This document shows, in pieces, positions 1-5,134 of a DNA stretch of 5,134 bases. This DNA is from JAPEKQ01 sp964487295 (GTDB lineage Bacteria; Joyebacterota; Joyebacteria; Joyebacterales; Joyebacteraceae): the NCBI GenBank assembly GCA_964487295.1, contig CAZAQL010000150.1:1-5134 (forward strand), in the 5' to 3' direction. Each line of letters begins with the position of its first letter. Positions within the stretch are counted from its first letter, which is position 1. The notes under the pieces were generated by a model, which was given only the letters and a program-made list of their open reading frames with translations, did no database searches and had not been told where the DNA came from. The position numbers and the translations under genes are program-made.

Positions 1-1
1 G

Positions 2-475
2 CTCGAGGCGTTCCGGAACGTCGACACCGACATGGAGCTCGTCGTCGCCGGCGGGACGAGCTTCTCGTCGGAGTACGTTGACCGGCTCCACGCGCTCGGC
101 GGGGACCGGGCGCGTTTCCTCGGATACGTCTACGGCGACGTTCTCGACGAGCTCTACTCGAACGCGCGCATCTTCGTGCTTCCGTCGGACCTCGAGGGGC
201 TGCCGATCGCGCTGCTCGAGGCCATGAGCTTCGGCAACTGCTGTCTCACGAGCGACATCCCGGAGAACCTGGAGGTCGTTGGAGACTGCGGGGTGACGTT
301 CAGGAAGAGCGACGTGGGCGACCTGGCCGCCAGCCTCCAGGATCTCGTCAACGATCCCGACCGCTGCGTGTCGCTCGGTGAGCGGGCGAGACGGCACGTG
401 CTGCAGACGTACGACTGGGACGGGGTGACTCTCCACACGGAGGCGATCTACTACTCGCTCATCCGGGGGTTTTAG
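2..475 (+). CDS. Glycosyltransferase, GT4-like, C-terminal part (5' end outside window)
   Basis: This is the C-terminal 157 residues of a GT-B fold glycosyltransferase. The frame is open from base 2, so the ATG at 32 is an internal methionine and not the start. Visible landmarks are the strand MELVVAGG (fragment residues 11-18), FLGYV (39-43), the segment NARIFVLPSDLEGLPIALLE (54-73) with the E-x7-E pair E65 and E73 that in GT4 enzymes contacts the nucleotide-sugar donor, and a terminal helix region ending in TYDWD (136-140). The family transfers a sugar from a nucleotide donor with retention of configuration, usually in polysaccharide, lipopolysaccharide or glycolipid synthesis. No membrane segment is visible in this half, so it is probably cytosolic or membrane-associated. 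Its stop overlaps the start of the prenyl synthase gene by one base, so the two are probably translationally coupled. Donor and acceptor cannot be read from the fragment; the GDP-mannose-making gene downstream makes a mannosyl donor possible, which is inference only. Confidence 0.9.
   Translation, partial: LEAFRNVDTDMELVVAGGTSFSSEYVDRLHALGGDRARFLGYVYGDVLDELYSNARIFVLPSDLEGLPIALLEAMSFGNCCLTSDIPENLEVVGDCGVTFRKSDVGDLAASLQDLVNDPDRCVSLGERARRHVLQTYDWDGVTLHTEAIYYSLIRGF
465..470 (+). promoter_or_regulatory. Ribosome binding site for the prenyl synthase GTG start
   Basis: GGGGGT matches GGAGGT at five of six positions and lies 4 bases before the GTG at 475, inside the last codons of the glycosyltransferase gene. 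It supports GTG 475 as the start. The next in-frame GTG codon encodes residue 54, which would remove the N-terminal helix region of the family. Confidence 0.5.
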
Positions 476-1431
476 TGACGACGAGGTCCGCGGAAGAGAA
501 CGCACCGGGGGGGTGTGCGCCCGGCGTCGCCCGGGCCGCGGAGGACGCCTTCGAGCGAAGACTGGCCCGGGATCGGGAGGCGGTCGAGCGACAGCTGGAC
601 GAGTTCCTCCCGCCGGCGAGCGAGTTCCCGCCCGTGATCCACGAGGCGATCCGGTACGCGGCCCTCGGCGGCGGCAAGCTCGTGCGTCCCGTGCTCGCGC
701 GGGAGGCGGCGCGCTCGCTCGGCCTCGATCCTGAGGAAGTCAGCCGGGCCGCGTGCGCCGTCGAGTACGTTCACGCGAGCTCGCTCGTGCTCGACGATCT
801 GCCGTCCATGGACGACGCGGCGACGCGTCGCGGCCGTCCGACGGTTCACCGGCGCTTCGGGGTGGCGACGGCCATTCTCGCGGCCGACGGGCTCTTGATG
901 CACGCGTTCAGGCTCGTGGCCGACAACGGAGTCGAAGCCGGTACGGAGGGGAGTCGGCTCGCGGCCGTCATTCGCGATCTGGCGACGGCCGTCGGCTCGT
1001 GCGGAATGGTCGGCGGACAGCACGTCGATCTGGAGTCGACCCGGCTCGCCGGCGCCACGCCCGAGGTCGTGGAGTACGTGCAGAGCCGCAAGACCGCGCC
1101 CCTCTTCGTCGTGGCGTGCACCATCGGAGGCATGCTGCACGGTGCGCCGGACGCACGGATCGAGGCGCTCGCGTCCTACGCCCGCAACGTCGGCCTCGCC
1201 TACCAGATCGTCGACGACATCCTGGACGCCGAGGGCGATCCGGGGACGCTCGGAAAGGACGTGGGTCAGGACGCGAACAAACCGACCTTCGTGACGCTCA
1301 GGGGTCTGGACGGCGCCAGGAGCATGGCTGAGGAGCTCGCGGCTGAGGCGGGGCGGGTGCTGCGGAAGGCGGGAGGTGAGACCTCCATGATGGAGTCTGC
1401 GGCCGCGTACTGCGTCCGGCGCTTGAGCTGA
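475..1431 (+). CDS. ispA: Polyprenyl diphosphate synthase (FPP/GGPP synthase family)
   Basis: This 318-residue trans-prenyltransferase condenses isopentenyl diphosphate with allylic diphosphates in the cytosol to make C15 or C20 products for quinones, carotenoids or the undecaprenyl lipid carrier. The motifs appear in order: GGGKLVRP (65-72, IPP binding), the first Asp-rich motif DDLPSMD (107-113) followed by RRGRPTVH (118-125), K206-T207, the second Asp-rich motif DDILD (247-251), and GKDVGQDANKP (260-270). The DDx4D form of the first motif is typical of bacterial FPP synthases and of bacterial and plant GGPP synthases. The residue five before the first Asp is Ser102, where E. coli-type FPP synthases usually have Tyr, so a product longer than FPP is possible and crtE could be the better symbol. 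The length is slightly above the usual 290-300 because of an N-terminal extension of about 20 residues. The start is GTG, overlapping the upstream TAG. Its position among sugar genes, rather than beside xseB or dxs, is unusual. Confidence 0.93.
   Translation: MTTRSAEENAPGGCAPGVARAAEDAFERRLARDREAVERQLDEFLPPASEFPPVIHEAIRYAALGGGKLVRPVLAREAARSLGLDPEEVSRAACAVEYVHASSLVLDDLPSMDDAATRRGRPTVHRRFGVATAILAADGLLMHAFRLVADNGVEAGTEGSRLAAVIRDLATAVGSCGMVGGQHVDLESTRLAGATPEVVEYVQSRKTAPLFVVACTIGGMLHGAPDARIEALASYARNVGLAYQIVDDILDAEGDPGTLGKDVGQDANKPTFVTLRGLDGARSMAEELAAEAGRVLRKAGGETSMMESAAAYCVRRLS
1372..1386 (+). other. Perfect hairpin masking a Shine-Dalgarno-like sequence inside the prenyl synthase gene
   Basis: GGAGGT (1372-1377) and ACCTCC (1381-1386) are perfect reverse complements around a 3-base loop GAG. 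The left arm plus the loop reads GGAGGTGA, a near-ideal match to the 16S rRNA anti-Shine-Dalgarno. It is followed after 7 bases by two consecutive in-frame ATG codons (1387-1392), which encode M305 and M306 of the prenyl synthase. The structure is seen directly; any function, such as a pause or a 14-residue internal product, is speculation. Confidence 0.35.
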
Positions 1432-1462
1432 GCGCGGAGGCGGCGCTTCGGATGGAGATGAC

Positions 1463-2518
1463 ATGGTCTACCCGGTGATACTCGCAGGCGGATGGGGTGA
1501 ACGGCTCTGGCCGATGAGCACTCCCGTTCGCCCGAAGCAGATACTCACGCTCGGCGCCGAGCGATCGCTCGTCGGGCGCACGCTGGACCGTGTCGCGCCC
1601 GTGGCGAGCGTGGAGCGCGCCCTGGTCATGACGAGCGCGCTCATCGCGGAGAGCATCCCGGGGGAACTGCCCGGCGTTCCCAGAGAGCGGATCGTCGCCG
1701 AGCCGCTCCGGCGCAACACCGCTCCGGCGATCGCGCTTGCCGCCCGGATCCTGGCTCGCGAGGACCCTGACGCCGTCATGGTCGTGCTTCCAGCGGATCA
1801 CATCATCCGCGACGAACGCGCCTTCCGCGAATCGCTCGATCGCGCTGCCCGCGCGGCGGAGGCGGAGCGCGCGCTCGTCACGCTGGGGATAGCACCCTCT
1901 CGTCCCGACACCGAGTACGGCTACATCGAAGCGGGCTCGTCGACGTCCGTGGGCGTCCATCGTGTGAGTCGATTCACCGAGAAACCTGACGCGGAGACGG
2001 CCGCGCGGTTCCTTGAGCGCGGCGGGTTCTACTGGAACAGCGGGATGTTCGTCTGGCGGGCCGACGTCTTCATCGAGGAGACCGAGAGGCATCTGCCCGA
2101 GCTCGCCGAAGCCCTCGCGGGCGTCACCGTCGGGCCCGAGGACGCTCGGTTCGAGGGGCAGATGAAGGCGTACTACGAGGCGTCACCGTCGATCTCGGTC
2201 GACTACGGCGTGATGGAGCGCACGGGCCACGCGCTGGTCGTCCCCTCGGATTTCGGATGGGACGACGTCGGTGCGTGGTCCGCTCTCGGGCGCGTCTGGC
2301 CTCCGGACACGGACGGCAATTCGTTGCACGGCGATGTCGTGCTTCTCGATTCTAACGACTGCATCGCGTATGCTCAGGACGGCGTGGCCGCCGCGGTAGG
2401 CGTCGCGGGGCTCGTCATCGTCCACACGAAGGACGCGACCGTCGTCTGTCCGCGAGAGAGAGCGCGCGAGGTGCGCGATCTGCTCGCCGAGGTCAGACGG
2501 CGCACGAACGACAGGTAG
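1463..2518 (+). CDS. manC: Mannose-1-phosphate guanylyltransferase (GDP-mannose pyrophosphorylase), short form
   Basis: This 351-residue nucleotidyltransferase joins mannose-1-phosphate and GTP into GDP-mannose and pyrophosphate in the cytosol, supplying mannosyl, and after conversion fucosyl or rhamnosyl, donors for surface glycans. The N-terminal signature LAGGWGERLWPMS (7-19) with PKQ (24-26) is the nucleotide-binding loop of the family. Further landmarks are EPLRRNTAPA (80-89), LPADH (109-113), TEYGYIE (150-156), FTEKP (171-175), FYWNSGMFVW (189-198), SVDYGVME (245-252) and GWDDVGAW (265-272). The protein ends after the short C-terminal beta region (around HGDVVLLDS, 289-297), so it lacks the phosphomannose isomerase domain of the roughly 470-residue bifunctional ManC/AlgA type; mannose-6-phosphate must come from another gene. 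Thr20 replaces the usual Arg in the PLSR part of the signature. GGAG at 1454-1457 lies 5 bases before the ATG and supports this start. The gap from the upstream gene is 31 bp. Activity on another sugar-1-phosphate cannot be excluded. Confidence 0.93.
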   Translation: MVYPVILAGGWGERLWPMSTPVRPKQILTLGAERSLVGRTLDRVAPVASVERALVMTSALIAESIPGELPGVPRERIVAEPLRRNTAPAIALAARILAREDPDAVMVVLPADHIIRDERAFRESLDRAARAAEAERALVTLGIAPSRPDTEYGYIEAGSSTSVGVHRVSRFTEKPDAETAARFLERGGFYWNSGMFVWRADVFIEETERHLPELAEALAGVTVGPEDARFEGQMKAYYEASPSISVDYGVMERTGHALVVPSDFGWDDVGAWSALGRVWPPDTDGNSLHGDVVLLDSNDCIAYAQDGVAAAVGVAGLVIVHTKDATVVCPRERAREVRDLLAEVRRRTNDR

Positions 2519-2534
2519 CAGGGGGAGAGCTCAG

Positions 2535-3533
2535 ATGCCGCAGCTCAGGAAGGACCCGGTCCTCGGCCGGTGGGTCATCATCGCGACGGAGCGCGGGAAG
2601 AGGCCGACCGACTTCGCTCACGATCGCGAGCGTCGGCGTGGCGGCTTCTGTCCTTTCTGCGAGGGCAACGAGGACAAGACTCCACCGGAGGTCTTCGCGT
2701 ACCGGGATAAAGGGACGTCACCGGACGGACCGGGGTGGGATGTCCGCGTCGTCCCGAACAAGTTCCCGGCGCTCGCCATCGAGGGCGAACTCGAGCGTGC
2801 CGGCGAGGGCATGTACGACAAGATGAACGGCGTGGGCGCCCACGAGGTCGTGATCGAGACCCGGGAGCACGACGTCGAGCTTGCGGACCAGCCCGCGGAG
2901 CACATCGCGACCGTTCTCAAGGCTGTCCAGGAGCGCATGGTCGATCTGCAGGGAGACACGCGCTTCCGGTACATCCAGTTCTTCCGAAACCGGGGCAGTG
3001 CTGCCGGCGCTTCGCTCGAGCACCCACACTCTCAACTCATCGCGCTTCCCATCATCCCGAAGCGCCTCGTCGAGGAACTCGCCGGGAGCAAGAAGTACTA
3101 CGGCTACAAGGAGCGATGCGTCTTCTGCGACATCGTCGCGCAGGAGTCCTGGACGAAGAACCGCATCGTCGTCGAGAACGACGCCTTCATGTCCATCGCG
3201 CCGTTCGCCGCTCGCTTCCCGTTCGAGACGTGGATCCTCCCGAAGACGCACGATCCGTGCTTCGAGGACGAGGGCGACGAGGATCGCTTTGCGTTCGCCG
3301 AGGTGCTCAAGGAGACGCTTGGGCGCATGAACGCGGCGCTGGATGACCCGCCCTACAATCTGATCCTGCACACGTCGCCCGTTGGAGAGAAGGACCTCAA
3401 GTACTACCACTGGCACTTCGAGATCATGCCCAAGCTCACCAAGGTCGCCGGCTTCGAGTGGGGTTCGGGGTTCTACATCAACCCGACGCCTCCCGAGGAT
3501 GCGGCCAAGTACCTCAGGGAGGTGGAGCTCTAG
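2535..3533 (+). CDS. galT: GalT-like nucleotidylyltransferase (galactose-1-phosphate uridylyltransferase family)
   Basis: This 332-residue HIT-superfamily enzyme transfers a nucleotidyl group through a covalent histidine intermediate. Classical GalT exchanges UMP between UDP-glucose and galactose-1-phosphate (Leloir pathway, cytosol). The N-terminus contains RKDPVLGRWVIIA (5-17). Predicted zinc ligands are C39 and C42 (CPFC), H112 and H163. The active-site segment EHPHSQ (162-167) contains the likely nucleophile H165 and Q167. A second pair C195/C198 (CVFC) with H239 (PKTH) and H292/H294 (YYHWHFEIMP) looks like a second metal site, resembling the two-zinc GalT-like ADP-glucose phosphorylase of Arabidopsis more than E. 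coli GalT, which has HPHGQ and no second CxxC that I recall. A GGGGGAGAG ribosome binding site (2521-2529) precedes the ATG by 5 bases. The gene lies 16 bp after manC and 3 bp before glgA. Family membership is secure; substrate is uncertain, and glgA next door favours a role in nucleotide-glucose metabolism. Confidence 0.9.
   Translation: MPQLRKDPVLGRWVIIATERGKRPTDFAHDRERRRGGFCPFCEGNEDKTPPEVFAYRDKGTSPDGPGWDVRVVPNKFPALAIEGELERAGEGMYDKMNGVGAHEVVIETREHDVELADQPAEHIATVLKAVQERMVDLQGDTRFRYIQFFRNRGSAAGASLEHPHSQLIALPIIPKRLVEELAGSKKYYGYKERCVFCDIVAQESWTKNRIVVENDAFMSIAPFAARFPFETWILPKTHDPCFEDEGDEDRFAFAEVLKETLGRMNAALDDPPYNLILHTSPVGEKDLKYYHWHFEIMPKLTKVAGFEWGSGFYINPTPPEDAAKYLREVEL
3517..3527 (+). promoter_or_regulatory. 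Ribosome binding site for glgA within the end of galT
   Basis: The purine-rich run GGGAGGTGGAG lies in the last codons of galT. Its GGAG (3524-3527) is 9 bases before the glgA ATG at 3537. It decides this start and implies that ribosomes finishing galT can couple to glgA. Confidence 0.6.
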
Positions 3534-3536
3534 CTC

Positions 3537-5009
3537 ATGCGTATCGCGCTTGCTGCCGCGGAGGTCGCTCCCTACGCTCGCGTCGGCGGGTTGTCGGACG
3601 TCGCGGGCGCCCTTCCGAAGGCCCTGGCCTCTCTGGGACACGAGGTCGTCGTCGTGCTTCCGCTGTACGCCTCGGTGGACCGGCGGGCGCACGGGATCAC
3701 CCCGGTCGCCGGGCTCGACGCCCTCGCGGTCCCGATGGGCCCGTCGACGGAGAGGGTGCGACTTCACACGACGATGATGCCGGGAGGGGACGGCGTCCGC
3801 GTCTACCTTGTCGAGCACGAGGGCGCCTTCGGGCGAGAGGGCATCTACGTGGACCCCGCGACGGGGCACGGCTATCCGGACGAGGTCGAGCGTTTCGCTC
3901 TCTTCAGCCGGTCGCTGCTCGAGGCGATGCCGGCCCTCGGATTCGAGCCCGACGTCATCCACCTCAACGACCACCACACGGCGTACGCGGCCGCCTATCT
4001 GCGCGAGTCTCTCGCGGGGACGGCGACGGCCCGGGCCGGCATCGTCTTCAGTATTCACAATCTGGGCTATCTCGGCACCTTCGAGGCCGCACGACTTCCC
4101 GGGATCGGCTTCCCGGCAGCCCGGTGTGAGCCGGGCAGCGCGTTCGAGTACCGCGGACAGGTGAGCGCGCTCAAGCTCGGCATCGAGTACGCCGATTACG
4201 TGGGGACCGTCAGTGAGGGCTACGCGCACGAGATCAGCACCGACCCCGTCTTCGGGCACGGCCTCGAGGGCGTTCTCGCGGCGAAGCGGGAGCGCGGCAG
4301 GCTCGTCGGGATACTCAACGGCGTGGACTACTCGGTCTGGGACCCCGCCGTCGACGAGCTCATACCGGCGCGCTACGGCCCCGACGACCTGTCCGGCAAG
4401 GCCGCCTGTCGCGAGGCCCTGCTCGGCCGCGTCGGTCTCAAGGCCTCGGCAGACCCCGTCATCGGGATCGTCTCGCGTCTCGCGGACCAGAAGGGATTCG
4501 ATCTCATCCGCGAGGCTGCGGACGAGATCCTGGCGCTCGGCGCCCGGCTGGTCGTTCTCGGCACCGGGCAGCCCGAGTACCACGAGTTCCTGAGCGAGCT
4601 CTCCGAACGCCACCCGGGACGCGTCTCGGTCACGCTGGCCTTCGACAACGAGCTGGCCCACTGGATCGAGGCGGGCTCGGACATGTTCCTCATGCCGTCG
4701 TTCTACGAGCCCTGCGGGCTCAACCAGATGTACAGCCTCCGGTACGGGACCGTTCCTGTGGTACGTTCGACCGGCGGTCTCGCGGACACCGTCGAGGACC
4801 ACGACGCGGCTGCCGGCACGGGCGTCGGTTTCGTCTTCCACGAGTACTCGGCGGATGCGATGACGGAGGCCGTGCGGCGTGCCGTGAAGGCCTTCGGGGA
4901 CCGCGACGTCTGGCGGAGCATCGTCCGCCGTGGAATGGCGCTCGATTTCAGCTGGGAGGCGTCGGCTCGACGATACGCTGAGCTCTACGGGCTCGCGGCC
5001 GCCCGGTGA
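3537..5009 (+). CDS. glgA: Glycogen synthase (ADP-glucose type, GT5)
   Basis: This 490-residue cytosolic enzyme (family usually about 475-490) elongates alpha-1,4-glucan by transferring glucose from ADP-glucose. The N-terminal GT-B domain opens with AAAEVAPYARVGGLSDVAG (6-24), the synthase signature, but with Arg15 where E. coli GlgA has the donor-contacting Lys15. HLNDHHTA (142-149) replaces the usual H-x-x-D-W-H/Q-x-G-type segment, with His146 in the Trp place. FSIHNLGYLG (171-180), YADYVGTVSEGYA (218-230) and GILNGVDYSVWDP (258-270) follow. The C-terminal domain holds SRLADQKGFD (313-322) with R314 and K319, and FYEPCGLNQ (389-397) with E391, then VRSTGGLADTV (409-419); these correspond to the E. 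coli catalytic residues R300, K305 and E377. All catalytic positions in the C-terminal domain are therefore present. It is the last gene of the operon, followed by a small palindrome. No glgC, glgB or glgP is in the window, so its donor source is not visible here. Confidence 0.96.
   Translation: MRIALAAAEVAPYARVGGLSDVAGALPKALASLGHEVVVVLPLYASVDRRAHGITPVAGLDALAVPMGPSTERVRLHTTMMPGGDGVRVYLVEHEGAFGREGIYVDPATGHGYPDEVERFALFSRSLLEAMPALGFEPDVIHLNDHHTAYAAAYLRESLAGTATARAGIVFSIHNLGYLGTFEAARLPGIGFPAARCEPGSAFEYRGQVSALKLGIEYADYVGTVSEGYAHEISTDPVFGHGLEGVLAAKRERGRLVGILNGVDYSVWDPAVDELIPARYGPDDLSGKAACREALLGRVGLKASADPVIGIVSRLADQKGFDLIREAADEILALGARLVVLGTGQPEYHEFLSELSERHPGRVSVTLAFDNELAHWIEAGSDMFLMPSFYEPCGLNQMYSLRYGTVPVVRSTGGLADTVEDHDAAAGTGVGFVFHEYSADAMTEAVRRAVKAFGDRDVWRSIVRRGMALDFSWEASARRYAELYGLAAAR
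4099..4136 (+). repeat. Two adjacent perfect inverted repeats inside glgA
   Basis: CCGGGA (4099-4104) pairs with TCCCGG (4111-4116), and GCCCGG (4119-4124) pairs with CCGGGC (4131-4136). Each is a perfect 6-bp stem with a 6-base loop, and 2 bases separate them. They lie over codons for roughly residues 188-200, just before the conserved EYRGQVSALKLG segment. GC-rich genes form such stems by chance, so function is doubtful. Confidence 0.3.
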
Positions 5010-5028
5010 GCCCCTGCAGGGGCCTTTC
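5010..5028 (+). terminator. Possible weak terminator after glgA
   Basis: GCCCCTGCAGGGGC (5010-5023) begins one base after the glgA stop codon and can fold into a 5-bp GC stem with a TGCA loop. It is followed only by CTTTCC, so the T-tract is poor. It may slow or partly end operon transcription, or the palindrome may be a protein-binding site, since it ends 9 bases before the tRNA promoter -35 box. Confidence 0.4.
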
Positions 5029-5032
5029 CGGC

Positions 5033-5061
5033 TTGACAGGCCTCGAGACGGTCGCTATACT
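5033..5061 (+). promoter_or_regulatory. Sigma-70-type promoter for the tRNA-Gly gene
   Basis: The -35 box TTGACA (5033-5038) is a perfect consensus. It is followed by a 17-bp spacer and the -10 box TATACT (5056-5061), which differs from TATAAT at one position. Transcription would start near 5067-5070, giving a leader of about 13-16 bases before the mature tRNA 5' end at 5083. Such strong promoters are expected for stable RNA genes, and this one gives the tRNA expression independent of the upstream operon. Confidence 0.85.
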
Positions 5062-5082
5062 GACGTTCTGACGCGCCACAAT

Positions 5083-5134
5083 GCGGGAATAGCTCAGTGG
5101 TAGAGCGCCACCTTGCCAAGGTGGATGTCGCGGG
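5083..5134 (+). tRNA. tRNA-Gly (anticodon GCC), 3' end outside window
   Basis: The 5' acceptor strand is GCGGGAA (5083-5089), followed by T8 and A9. The D stem GCTC/GAGC (5092-5095 with 5103-5106) encloses the short loop AGTGGTA. The anticodon stem CCACC/GGTGG (5108-5112 with 5120-5124) encloses the loop TTGCCAA, with anticodon GCC at 5115-5117, reading GGC and GGU glycine codons. The variable loop is ATGTC, and GCGGG (5130-5134) is the 5' strand of the T stem, where the window ends. The T loop, the 3' acceptor strand and the CCA end lie beyond the window. All visible stems pair perfectly, so the gene looks intact. GGC is abundant in the neighbouring genes, consistent with a need for strong expression of this tRNA. 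Confidence 0.95.

Noticed and set aside
32..475. The ATG at 32 as the true start of a small 147-residue protein
   Set aside because: The frame is open back to base 2 with plausible coding residues, and the protein begins in the middle of a GT-B C-terminal domain, so the gene is cut by the window edge rather than short.
1432..1462. Possible promoter or terminator between the prenyl synthase gene and manC
   Set aside because: The 31-base gap holds only GC-rich sequence and the GGAG ribosome binding site; no -35/-10 pair and no stem with a T-tract are visible.
472..1464. A 330-codon minus-strand open frame over the prenyl synthase gene
   Set aside because: It is antisense to a gene with all family motifs, has no recognisable domain, and has the Arg/His-rich composition of a shadow frame.
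1298..2092. A 264-codon minus-strand open frame over the end of the prenyl synthase and the start of manC
   Set aside because: It spans a gene junction antisense to two well-supported genes, with no recognisable motif and shadow-like composition.
2718..4841. A 707-codon open frame on the minus strand across galT and glgA
   Set aside because: It lies antisense to two strongly recognisable genes and shows no family motif. It is rich in Arg, Glu, Asp, Val and Leu, as expected from reversed GC-rich codons. galT and glgA are in the same phase, so the mirrored open frame runs through both. It is a coding-bias shadow.
5083..5134. tRNA-Gly as an integration site for a mobile element
   Set aside because: tRNA genes often serve this role, but the 3' end where attachment sites lie is outside the window, and no integrase or direct repeat is visible here.
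1..5134. CRISPR array, insertion sequence, toxin-antitoxin or defence genes
   Set aside because: No regularly spaced repeats, transposase motifs or small paired genes are visible; the window is filled by five metabolic genes and a tRNA.

Overview
The window looks like a stretch of a high-GC (roughly two thirds G+C by eye) bacterial chromosome. It is almost entirely coding, with every gene on the + strand. The use of GTG as a start, the G/C-rich third codon positions, the sigma-70-type promoter and the bacterial tRNA-Gly all fit a bacterium. The sequence alone does not let me name a phylum. The gene mix (a compact galT-like plus glgA pair, and a short single-domain mannose-1-phosphate guanylyltransferase) would suit a Gram-negative or candidate-phylum lineage, but that is a weak inference.

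Layout: (1) the 3' end of a GT4-type glycosyltransferase gene (2-475); (2) a polyprenyl diphosphate synthase of the IspA/CrtE family (475-1431), whose GTG start overlaps the previous stop codon by one base; (3) a mannose-1-phosphate guanylyltransferase (1463-2518); (4) a GalT-like nucleotidylyltransferase of the HIT superfamily (2535-3533); (5) glycogen synthase GlgA (3537-5009), beginning three bases after the galT stop; (6) a short GC-rich palindrome that may act as a terminator, then a near-perfect sigma-70 promoter (TTGACA, 17 bp, TATACT) and a tRNA-Gly(GCC) gene cut off by the window edge at its T arm. Gaps between the five protein genes run from a 1-bp overlap to 31 bp, and I see no internal promoter or terminator, so they probably form one operon. 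No gene-free stretch exceeds 100 bases.

The shared theme is sugar nucleotides and glycan building. The guanylyltransferase makes GDP-mannose, the glycosyltransferase would add sugars to an acceptor, the prenyl synthase makes an isoprenoid diphosphate that could feed the lipid carrier used in glycan export, and GlgA builds alpha-1,4-glucan from a nucleotide-glucose. The GalT-like protein sits directly against glgA and carries a second CxxC zinc-type pair, which raises the possibility that it handles ADP-glucose rather than galactose-1-phosphate. I found no clear undescribed system here. The points worth checking are the substrate of the GalT-like enzyme, the chain length made by the prenyl synthase, the altered substrate-binding motifs of GlgA, and a hairpin that masks a strong ribosome-binding-like sequence inside the prenyl synthase gene.
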